10,510 nucleotides of DNA, from positions 1 to 10,510 of the forward strand of contig DCVT01000033.1 in NCBI GenBank assembly GCA_002328075.1, read 5' to 3'. This DNA comes from Anaerolineales bacterium UBA2181. Lineage in GTDB: Bacteria > Chloroflexota > Anaerolineae > Promineifilales > UBA4811. The notes under the pieces were generated by a model. It saw only the letters and a list, made by a program, of their open reading frames with translations. It had not been told where the DNA came from and ran no database searches. A program made the translations under genes and the position numbers. Below, piece after piece: positions 1-5,367 of the stretch. Positions within the stretch are counted from its first letter, which is position 1, and the number at the start of each line of letters is the position of its first letter.

Positions 1-429
1 ACGGAAGCCAACCAAGTGCTGCTCGACTACTTGTCCCGCTTCAATGCCCGATTCTCGGTCGCTCCTCGGGAGCCTGGTTCAGCCTATCGCCCCTGGCCAG
101 CGAATCTCGTCGTTGAGGACACATTCTGCATCAAGCACCAACGTACGGTCAACGGAGACAATACCATCTCGTTTTCCGGTCACACGCTGGCCATCCCCCC
201 CGATCGCCACCGCGGAAGCTATCGCCGTGCTCGCGTAGACGTCCATCAACGACTTGACGGCAGTCTGGCGATCTGCTATCAGGGCAGCACATGGGTGGTT
301 TATCAGCCCGCAGCGGATCCGCCGCCCCGACCGGCCCCAACTGCCAGACCTCAAGAACCCAAGGCACCTTACCGGCCAGCGCCCGATCACCCGTGGCGGC
401 GCTACCCTACCTCTTTGGGGCACAAGTGA
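1..429 (+). CDS. ISNCY-type transposase, C-terminal part (5' end outside window)
   Basis: The frame is open from base 1 and stops with TGA at 427-429, so 142 residues of the protein's end are visible. The sequence has the typical C-terminal tail of ISNCY-group DDE transposases: a LLDYLSRFNARF segment, then PGSAYRP, then a small beta-rich domain with QRTV..DNTISF and a RLDGSLAICYQG stretch, and a proline-rich end finishing HPWRR. These elements move DNA by cut-and-paste or copy-out chemistry; the catalytic triad would lie upstream, outside the window. A GTG at 16 could be read as a start, but homology continues in front of it, so the gene is simply cut by the window edge. No matching right terminal repeat is seen after the stop, which suggests the 3' end of this element has decayed. 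It is on the same strand as the N-terminal fragment at 4715 but in the reverse order, so the two are probably different copies. Confidence 0.8.
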   Translation, partial: TEANQVLLDYLSRFNARFSVAPREPGSAYRPWPANLVVEDTFCIKHQRTVNGDNTISFSGHTLAIPPDRHRGSYRRARVDVHQRLDGSLAICYQGSTWVVYQPAADPPPRPAPTARPQEPKAPYRPAPDHPWRRYPTSLGHK

Positions 430-642
430 CCCAGCGCGCTACGCTCCCAGGGGCCCCAAACAAAAGGGCAAGACAAGCCTGCCAGACGGCAATTCTAATT
501 ATGGGTGGGATACGCCGCACCCGCAAGGGCCAATTGAGGGGCTGTAGGACCGTGCCAGGCGCGGCGGTGTTGAGATTGGAGATCCACCCGTTGTATTCCA
601 GGATGATCGGCAGCACCATTCGGACGAATGCCGGATGGATCA
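430..642. other. Non-coding flank between ISNCY remnant and the next IS
   Basis: No convincing gene. On the minus strand, positions 548-646 read HPAFVRMVLPIILEYNGWISNLNTA in pieces (LPIILEYNGWISNLN). This resembles the repeated LP-x-NGW-type segments of secreted beta-sandwich proteins common in Chloroflexota. The likeness ends at the inferred IS boundary at 643, so this may be a scrap of a surface-protein gene cut by the insertion. That is weak evidence from a short match by eye. Confidence 0.2.
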
Positions 643-669
643 GCATCGTCGTGAAGGGGCTTTCTGACC
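643..669 (+). repeat. Candidate left terminal inverted repeat of the IS
   Basis: Begins gcatcgtcgtg and ends tgacc; pairs with 2055-2081 read on the other strand (gcatcttcgtg ... tgacc). The outer 11 bases match at 10 positions and the inner 5 all match, while the middle is poor. The bases just outside do not match, which fixes the outer edge at 643. Confidence 0.45.
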
Positions 670-682
670 GGCGAACCGTTGA

Positions 683-1993
683 TCAGCCGGTGTTCAGTTC
701 CAGGCCCTTGACCATGAAGGTCAGGACCTCCTCCCAAGAAGCAAAGTAGAAATAGCGCAGCAGCGTCTCCAGGTCTTGGAAGAATCTGCGGCGAGTACGC
801 AATTCCTGGCGGATCGAACGGTACTTCTCATCCACCAGATCAAGCACAGTATGAAACAAGAAGGCCAGCAGGTTGAGGGTCAACAACAGGGAGGCCAAAT
901 ACTGGCTACCGTGGCCGAAATTGTGCTCCAGGTGATAGCCCTTGGTCTTGAGTACATTGTTGCTCTCGTTCTCAACTTTCCACCGGGCACGACCGTCTCG
1001 CACGATGGCCTCAACGGTGGTTTTGCTGACCTTGAAGTCAGTGATGAAGGCGTTTCTGTAGAGCCGTTCGCCGGTATCTTCACGGGTGACGGTCAGTTCG
1101 CACCAATTGACTTCGATGGCGTTCTGGTCAACCCGCAACGGCAGCTTGCTGGCGAAGCGATAGTGGTAGATTTCGCCATAGCGTCCATTCCAGTGCCGCT
1201 TCTGAGCAGTACCTACTGCCCGGTTGGCGGCCAGGAAATCCACCATCTCATACAGTGCTGGGTGGGAATCGGGCTTGCACACCAGGACGAAATGCAGCTT
1301 CTTGTCTTTCAGCGCCTGGCAGAACGGCTGATGACTGAATAGATCGTCTCCCAGGATCGTGACCCCTTGTTGGGCATAGAAATCCCCGTGTTTCCCCACC
1401 CACCGCTTGCCGGCTTCGATTTCGCAGTCTTGTTTCTCTCTCCCGTCCTGGGGGGTGATGAACTCCGGCTCCAGCGCCAGGACATGCTCATTCCCGGACT
1501 GAACGATCACCGGGGTAAACACACCGTGGAAGTGGTTGATGGTCCCTTTGGGCAACTCCCGCTGGCTACAGTTGGCGCAATGAATCTTCTTCGATGAGAA
1601 ATACTCCGTCCCATCCATGGCCACCAGCAGCATGTTTCCATGCGAACGCATCCCCTTGAGCACTTCCGCCTGGTCTAGCCGACAGAATATGGCCCGAAAT
1701 ATCGGAACCACGTGGTCTGGAGCCACCGGATCGAGTAGCGAGCGGATGTGGTTGTCGCTCGGAACCTCCTGCATTTCGAACAGACTTCCCGCATTGCTAC
1801 GCCCCTTGCTCCGTTTCATTTCTTGTTGGTAGGCCAGAAAAGAAGGACTCTGGGTGAAGAAAACCGAAAACGCCCCCATCCCGGCATCTTCCATTTCATA
1901 CTGCGCATTCTGCCCAGTGCGCCGATTGGGAAACTGCCCGAAACTCCGCTTCAGCTGTTTGATCAAACGCGGTATGGTCAATTCCTCGAACAT
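683..1993 (-). CDS. IS4-superfamily-like DDE transposase, full length
   Basis: A 436-residue transposase that would catalyse excision and integration of its own element. The DDE triad is readable: D127 in LLVAMDGTEYFSS, D216 or D217 in TILGDDLFSHQPFC, and E341 in RARWKVENESNN, the last followed by K-rich NVLKTKGYH. Between D1 and D2 lies a CANCSQRE segment typical of this transposase group (IHCANC). The end of the chain has a hydrophobic helix (YLASLLLTLNLLAFLFH) as in IS4-like proteins. I chose the ATG at 1991-1993 because GAAGGG sits just upstream on the minus strand and because the family starts with an FEELTIPRL-like helix; an in-frame GTG at 2048-2050 would add 19 residues that look non-conserved. 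No frameshift or stop is present, so the gene may be active. The exact IS family name is not certain. Confidence 0.85.
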   Translation of the reverse strand: MFEELTIPRLIKQLKRSFGQFPNRRTGQNAQYEMEDAGMGAFSVFFTQSPSFLAYQQEMKRSKGRSNAGSLFEMQEVPSDNHIRSLLDPVAPDHVVPIFRAIFCRLDQAEVLKGMRSHGNMLLVAMDGTEYFSSKKIHCANCSQRELPKGTINHFHGVFTPVIVQSGNEHVLALEPEFITPQDGREKQDCEIEAGKRWVGKHGDFYAQQGVTILGDDLFSHQPFCQALKDKKLHFVLVCKPDSHPALYEMVDFLAANRAVGTAQKRHWNGRYGEIYHYRFASKLPLRVDQNAIEVNWCELTVTREDTGERLYRNAFITDFKVSKTTVEAIVRDGRARWKVENESNNVLKTKGYHLEHNFGHGSQYLASLLLTLNLLAFLFHTVLDLVDEKYRSIRQELRTRRRFFQDLETLLRYFYFASWEEVLTFMVKGLELNTG

Positions 1994-2054
1994 AATCCCT
2001 TCAAGATAGCCCCACTCGCATCGATGGGTCGGCGAAAGGCATACCGACACCAGT

Positions 2055-2081
2055 GGTCATTCACTCTGCCCACGAAGATGC
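2055..2081 (-). repeat. Candidate right terminal inverted repeat of the IS
   Basis: Minus-strand partner of 643-669. It lies 62-88 bases upstream of the chosen transposase start, which leaves room for a promoter reading into the gene. Confidence 0.45.
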
Positions 2082-2469
2082 CAGTTTCGTTCCATCCTGT
2101 TCAGTGCGACTAACCACTAGCACGTTCTCACCGATCTGCGATGGGTTCTCTCGAGGCTTTCATAATGGGAATTGCTGCGACGGCCGGCCCGTGGGACATG
2201 CCGCGGCGCCGTGGGACCGGCTGGGCGTGGCGTGGCCCGGGCTGCGCAGCTCGCGGCGACCGGAAGCTCAGTGTCCACCTGCCTGAAGTTCGGGTGCAGC
2301 GGGTGGCGCAGGACGAGGACTTTGAGACCCAGGTCCTGATGCACGCCATGGGGGCCAACACGGCTGGCCAGCTAGGCAGCGTGGCGGCCGGCGGGGCGCT
2401 GCTGGCGCTGGCCGACGGTGCCGCTGGTTGGGCGGATAACGGCCGCCAATCTTGACCTGGGCGGCCGGT
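2082..2469. other. Region without a recognised gene, GC-rich
   Basis: A plus-strand frame 2141-2455 is open for 104 codons but has no clear ribosome binding site and an Arg/Gly/Ala-rich start. Its second half (from about residue 44, KLSVHLPEVRVQRVAQ, ending LLALADGAAGWADN) reads more like protein. LADGA followed by W faintly recalls the LADGAxWIW motif of ISKra4/UPF0236-type transposases, so a worn transposase remnant is possible. I would not call it a gene. Nothing else is visible between the IS end and the 71-bp repeats. Confidence 0.2.
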
Positions 2470-2540
2470 CCTGCTCCAAGGGGTGTGCCACCCCGGCCGT
2501 TCACGCAGGCCAGCACGTCAGGCGGCCGGAGCGGGGGTGA
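2470..2540. repeat. 71-bp direct repeat, copy 1, with hairpins
   Basis: Identical base for base to 2567-2637. It contains a small hairpin ggggtg/cacccc (2480-2485 with 2489-2494, 3-base loop) and a wider one, ccggccg/cggccgg (2493-2499 with 2523-2529). The structure and GC content resemble REP-like intergenic repeats, but whether it occurs elsewhere in the genome cannot be seen here. Confidence 0.85.
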
Positions 2541-2566
2541 TGCACCACCTCAGAACGAATTTGCCC

Positions 2567-2637
2567 CCTGCTCCAAGGGGTGTGCCACCCCGGCCGTTCA
2601 CGCAGGCCAGCACGTCAGGCGGCCGGAGCGGGGGTGA
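2567..2637. repeat. 71-bp direct repeat, copy 2
   Basis: Exact second copy, 97 bases after the first. The sequences following each copy are also related (13 of 16 bases match in the accNcctc..gaa stretch), so the real unit is close to 97 bp in tandem, the second one being worn at its end. It ends about 90 bases before the toxin-antitoxin promoter. Confidence 0.85.
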
Positions 2638-2728
2638 CATACCCCCTCTGAGCGAAGACAATCCCACAATGGTTATCGTATCGACTCGGCGGGCACTGCT
2701 GGGCGCACCGATTCTTCGCACCTGTGCA

Positions 2729-2757
2729 TTGACACGGAACCTTGCTGGACTTATAAT
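2729..2757 (+). promoter_or_regulatory. Consensus sigma70 promoter of the toxin-antitoxin operon
   Basis: TTGACA at 2729-2734, a spacer of exactly 17 bases, and TATAAT at 2752-2757: a perfect match to the housekeeping consensus. Transcription would start near 2764, about 30 bases before the antitoxin ATG. Confidence 0.8.
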
Positions 2758-2774
2758 AATCTCAAATATGTAAG

Positions 2775-2786
2775 GACTGTACAGTC
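2775..2786. promoter_or_regulatory. Palindromic candidate operator of the antitoxin
   Basis: gactgtacagtc is a perfect 12-bp palindrome lying between the predicted transcription start and the antitoxin start codon. Phd-type antitoxins commonly bind palindromes at their own promoter and repress the operon, so this is the natural site for autoregulation. The assignment is inferred from position and symmetry. Confidence 0.5.
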
Positions 2787-2793
2787 TGCAAGG

Positions 2794-3084
2794 ATGGTAT
2801 CTACGGTGGAAACGACGATGGGTGTGACGCGGGCGAGGGAACGACTGGGCCAAATTGTAGAGAGCGTTCAGTATGGAAACGAGGCATATATCATCAGCCG
2901 ACACGGCCGTCCTGCGGCGGCCGTGGTTCCGGTCACGGTCTACGAGTCATGGAAACGGCACCGCCGAGAATTCTTTGACCTGGTCAGGGCGTTTCAGGAG
3001 TCGAGCGGCGAGGGGGATCCGGATGAAGTAATGCGGGAGGTGCTCGAGGCTCAACAGGCTGTCCGTTCACACAAGGACGCCTGA
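2794..3084 (+). CDS. Phd/YefM-family antitoxin
   Basis: A 96-residue protein with the Phd/YefM pattern: a short beta strand, the helix RARERLGQIVESV (13-25), then AYIISRHGRPAAAVVPV (31-47), the signature of the DNA-binding N-terminal half. The C-terminal half (about 50-96) is helical and charged and would wrap the toxin and block its active site. By family, it neutralises the PIN RNase encoded 6 bases downstream and represses the shared promoter. The ATG at 2794 keeps the first beta strand complete but has AAGG touching the start codon. The ATG at 2818, with ggtgga 7 bases upstream, is a credible alternative that would shorten the protein to 88 residues. The consensus promoter and palindrome directly in front support an autoregulated operon. 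Confidence 0.85.
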   Translation: MVSTVETTMGVTRARERLGQIVESVQYGNEAYIISRHGRPAAAVVPVTVYESWKRHRREFFDLVRAFQESSGEGDPDEVMREVLEAQQAVRSHKDA

Positions 3085-3090
3085 CCGGCC

Positions 3091-3519
3091 ATGAGAGTCG
3101 TGCTGGACGCCAACGTCTTTGTCAGCGCCCTGATGAATAGGCAGGGCAGCCCCAGGCGAATCCTGGTTGGGTGGGAAGAGGACCAGTTCGACGTGTTGGT
3201 TTCAGAACCGATCATCGCCGAGTTAGGTCGAGTGCTAAGATACCCCAGAATCGTGAGGCGTCATAGGCAGAGTGAGGCAGCAATTGAGCACTTCCTGGGT
3301 ATGCTGGCGAGCCAGGCTGTGATGGTGGCAACCACAGCCCAGTTGCACGTTGTCCAAAACGACGAGAGCGACAATCGTTATCTGGAGTGCGCTGTTGCGG
3401 GCGATGCAGAGTACCTGGTAAGCGGTGACAGGGATCTGCTTGACCTTGGTGAATTCCAGGGCGTCGTCATCCTGCCTCCGGCCGCCTTTGTGGCTCTGCT
3501 CGAGAGCGGACGCCTTTAG
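3091..3519 (+). CDS. PIN-domain toxin (putative RNase, COG1569/TIGR00305-like)
   Basis: A 142-residue PIN-domain protein, the expected size for a toxin of this class. Acidic residues that would hold the metal are in their usual places: D6 in VVLDANVFVSAL, E44 in EPIIAELGRVL, D94 in DESDNRYLECA, and D113 in YLVSGDRDLL. Such enzymes are Mg/Mn-dependent RNases that slow growth when freed from the antitoxin. The ATG follows the antitoxin stop by 6 bases with no strong ribosome binding site, pointing to translational coupling, which would keep toxin below antitoxin. All catalytic residues are present, so the toxin looks functional. The RNA target cannot be read from sequence. Confidence 0.88.
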   Translation: MRVVLDANVFVSALMNRQGSPRRILVGWEEDQFDVLVSEPIIAELGRVLRYPRIVRRHRQSEAAIEHFLGMLASQAVMVATTAQLHVVQNDESDNRYLECAVAGDAEYLVSGDRDLLDLGEFQGVVILPPAAFVALLESGRL

Positions 3520-3718
3520 CCAGGCCGTGCTCGGGCTCTGTGTGGAGCGACCTCGGCCAGCCATGACACGGGGAATCGCCGACTCGAGGGATGCGGCGCG
3601 CTGAAAACAAGCTGGGTCCTGCAGTGGCGTTTCCCGCGTGCACCCCTGGGTCGACCGGCACGTGAGGGGCACCAACCAGCTGCGGGCAGCAGGTACTGTC
3701 GTGCCTGGTCTAGATGAT

Positions 3719-3752
3719 GGCTCACGGACGCCCCGGGGCGGTTCAATGAGCC
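3719..3752. terminator. Nested hairpin between converging toxin and permease genes
   Basis: An outer stem ggctca/tgagcc (3719-3724 with 3747-3752) encloses a perfect 12-bp palindrome cgccccggggcg (3729-3740). It sits 5 bases beyond the permease stop codon (minus strand) and about 200 bases after the toxin stop. There is no T-run on either side, so it is not a classic intrinsic terminator, but it could end or stabilise transcripts from both directions. The rest of 3520-3718 shows no gene. Confidence 0.4.
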
Positions 3753-3756
3753 AGGC

Positions 3757-4569
3757 TCAGGCCAGAAACAGCGCACCCGCCACGTATGGGACCAACGCGG
3801 CCAACGCCAGAAGTGGATTGCGGCCCCTGCGCTGGGTCCGGGTGTCCCAATTGTACAGATAGACCGCCATGAAAAAGGCGATGACGCCGCTGGCTGCCAG
3901 GATGACAAGTCCCCAGGCCGGCTCCAGCGGGGTGGGCAACCCGAATGCCAGGCCGCTCCAGGCGTTCATGGCATAGGTCGTGGGCAACAGCAAGGATATC
4001 CGGTACAGCGCTTCCGGCAACATGCCCGAGGGGATCGTCAGTCCACCCAGCATCATCGACGGCAGGAAAATGGATTGGCTAAAGAGGACAATGGCCCGGG
4101 AGCTGGGCGAGACCACGCCGATCAGCACGCCCAGGCTGGCCATGCAGAAAATAGTCGCCAGCAGTATCAACCCGAAATAGCCCCAATGGGTGGGCATGCC
4201 CGCCTGGAAGAGCGGCCCGGCGGTGAACGTAATGATGCTGGAGACCAGGACAACGTGCACCAGGCTACTCAAAACGGGGATGGCGACGATAGAGAGGGCA
4301 GGGACGCCGTTGATCTTGAAACTCCGGAAAATCCCCGCCTCGCGCGCCTCTACGATCGGGTTCGGCAGCCCCAGCAAGGTACAAGCCATGACCGCCACCA
4401 GGATCATCGCCGGGATCATCGTTGGCACAAACGACGGGTTGAGCCTCGTCATGAGCAAACCCATCATGGCATAGAAACCGATCGGAAATAGGTAGACCAG
4501 CAGAAGGAGCGACTTGTCGCGCAGGCCGGTGCGGAAATCGTACCGGAAATGGTGGAAAAAAGCGGTCAC
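3757..4569 (-). CDS. ABC-2 type transporter permease
   Basis: A 270-residue membrane protein of the ABC-2 export family (drug, lipid or polysaccharide exporters). A short cytoplasmic start (MTAFFHHFRYDFRTGLRDKS) is followed by hydrophobic segments at about 21-42, 52-70, 95-120, 127-153, 160-183 and 218-241. A seventh hydrophobic stretch lies at the C-terminus (about 252-270). The conserved region with EAREAGIFRSFKINGVP before the third segment and the LGGLTIPSGMLPEALYRISLLLPTTYAMNAW stretch, read in parts, are typical of ABC-2 permeases. The start is GTG at 4567-4569, overlapping the TGA of the ATPase gene by the GTGA arrangement, so the two were one operon with coupled translation. Because the ATPase is cut away by an IS, the permease here has lost its motor and its promoter, although the gene itself is undamaged. 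Confidence 0.88.
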   Translation of the reverse strand: MTAFFHHFRYDFRTGLRDKSLLLLVYLFPIGFYAMMGLLMTRLNPSFVPTMIPAMILVAVMACTLLGLPNPIVEAREAGIFRSFKINGVPALSIVAIPVLSSLVHVVLVSSIITFTAGPLFQAGMPTHWGYFGLILLATIFCMASLGVLIGVVSPSSRAIVLFSQSIFLPSMMLGGLTIPSGMLPEALYRISLLLPTTYAMNAWSGLAFGLPTPLEPAWGLVILAASGVIAFFMAVYLYNWDTRTQRRGRNPLLALAALVPYVAGALFLA

Positions 4570-4682
4570 GATCCACCTCCTGCGGAGCCTTCGGGTTGCG
4601 TGATCTCGAGAAAGCGGTCCTCGAGAGTTGGGCGCTCGACGCGCAGGTCCACGAGCCGGTGTTGTTGTCCAATGAATTTGTC
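4566..4682 (-). pseudogene. ABC transporter ATPase, C-terminal remnant (38 codons)
   Basis: Minus-strand codons from 4682 down to the TGA at 4566-4568 read DKFIGQQHRLVDLRVERP then TLEDRFLEITQPEGSAGGGS. The TLEDRFLEIT motif is the familiar end of ABC ATPases that pair with ABC-2 permeases. The Walker motifs and signature would lie upstream but the sequence changes to IS DNA at about 4679, so nearly the whole nucleotide-binding domain is missing. Its stop overlaps the permease GTG. The truncation is best explained by IS insertion followed by loss of the other half. Confidence 0.8.
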
Positions 4683-5230
4683 ACCCCTTAACTGTTCAGT
4701 GAAAATGTCACCCTATGAACGACAGGTGTGTGACATTGACAGTAAAAGATCAAAAGCGGCTGATGCTGATGTCGGAAGTGGATGTTGGTCGGCTGACTGC
4801 GCGGGAAGCAGCGTCATTGCTGGGCATGTCGCTCAGGCAGACCCGTAGACTGATTGCGGTCTACCGCCAGGATGGAGTTGCCGGCTTGGTGCACGGGAAT
4901 CGAGGAAGGCCGTCGCCAAGAAAGATACCGGCCAAGGTGCAGGAAGAGCTCTTGCGATTGATCCGGACCGACTACAAAGATAGCAATGATTGTCACTTGA
5001 CTGACAATCTGCGTGAGAAGCACGGGATAAATGTCTCTCGCTCGACGGTGCGACGGTGCGACGGGCCGATGGCAAAACCAGTCCCCGGAAACGGAGGTCA
5101 CCGCGCCATCGGAGTCGGCGCCGACGTTATCCCCAACAGGGAATGCTCTAGCAACTCGATGGCAGTGACCATGATTGGTTGGAGGCGCGTGGGCCCAAGT
5201 TGACCTTGCTGGCTGCCATGTCAACGATTT
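4679..5230 (+). mobile_element. Decayed ISNCY-type element, left part
   Basis: The left end starts tgtcacccc at 4679 and carries two direct copies of tgtcaccc (4679-4686 and 4706-4713, 27 bases apart) around gttcagtgaaaa, a layout typical of ISNCY ends. The transposase begins at 4715 and can be followed to about 5229, where similarity stops. The rest of the element is absent, so this is a deletion remnant. Confidence 0.75.
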
Positions 5231-5232
5231 GA
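4715..5232 (+). pseudogene. ISNCY-type transposase, N-terminal part, frameshifted and truncated
   Basis: From ATG 4715 the protein runs through a helix-turn-helix (TAREAASLLGMSLRQTRRLI, residues 28-47), HGNRGRPS, and SRSTVRR at residue 114. There an 8-bp unit, cgacggtg, is tandemly duplicated (5043-5050 and 5051-5058), throwing translation out of frame. Skipping one unit restores the family sequence in another frame: SPRKRRSPRHRSRR, then QQGML, a TAG at 5149-5151, then QLDGSDHDWLEARGPKLTLL and AAMSTI. The D of QLDGS is the expected first catalytic aspartate. Two inactivating lesions plus loss of everything after about residue 175 (the second D, the E and the C-terminal domain) make this a clear pseudogene. 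It is not simply joined to the C-terminal piece at 1-429, which lies upstream on the same strand. Confidence 0.85.
5043..5064 (+). repeat. 8-bp tandem duplication causing the frameshift
   Basis: cgacggtg occurs twice in tandem at 5043-5058, followed by a third partial copy (cgacgg). Removing one unit rejoins the two transposase frames exactly, so replication slippage is the likely cause. Confidence 0.75.
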
Positions 5233-5257
5233 CCCGAAAGGAGCAGTGTGGTATGAT
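5229..5257 (+). promoter_or_regulatory. Sigma70-like promoter of the lipoprotein gene
   Basis: TTGACC at 5229-5234, a 17-base spacer, then TATGAT at 5252-5257. Transcription would begin near 5264, giving a leader of about 100 bases. The -35 box lies at the point where transposase similarity ends, so the promoter may have been assembled at the deletion junction. Confidence 0.6.
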
Positions 5258-5367
5258 ACATTTGGTCCCAATCGGATCCGCACCTGGCTCTGCGCCACCG
5301 CCGCCAGGGGCACATCGTCCGTGCATTGACGAGGTGGCCTGCGTCCGCGAAAGGAGACGGTCCAGCG

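Larger units (their letters stand above)
643..2081 (-). mobile_element. Apparently complete 1.4-kb insertion sequence with one DDE transposase
   Basis: Boundaries are inferred from a 27-bp imperfect inverted repeat (643-669 and 2055-2081, 17 of 27 identical, strongest at the outer gcatcNtcgtg and the inner tgacc). The repeats hug the transposase gene: 13 bases after its stop and about 60 bases before its start. Flanking bases share only CA at each junction, so no convincing target-site duplication is seen. The exact ends therefore remain uncertain by some bases. The inside holds a single full-length gene without frameshift, so this is the youngest-looking mobile element in the window. Confidence 0.6.

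Noticed and set aside
776..1342. 188-codon plus-strand open frame
   Set aside because: Lies wholly inside and opposite the DDE transposase gene, whose catalytic residues are clear.
2097..2106. ctgttcagtg, as in the ISNCY left end at 4692-4701
   Set aside because: The ten-base match does not extend on either side and no tgtcaccc repeats accompany it.
2631..2639. ggggtgaca as a right end of the ISNCY element
   Set aside because: Nine bases match the inverted left terminus of 4679, but the neighbouring sequence that should also match does not, so chance is likely.
2518..2904. 128-codon minus-strand open frame
   Set aside because: Runs over the 71-bp repeats, the consensus promoter and the antitoxin start; coding there is better explained by those elements.
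3235..3908. Minus-strand frames opposite the toxin and beyond
   Set aside because: Shadows of the PIN gene and the permease end; composition is Arg/Ser/Pro-rich without motif.
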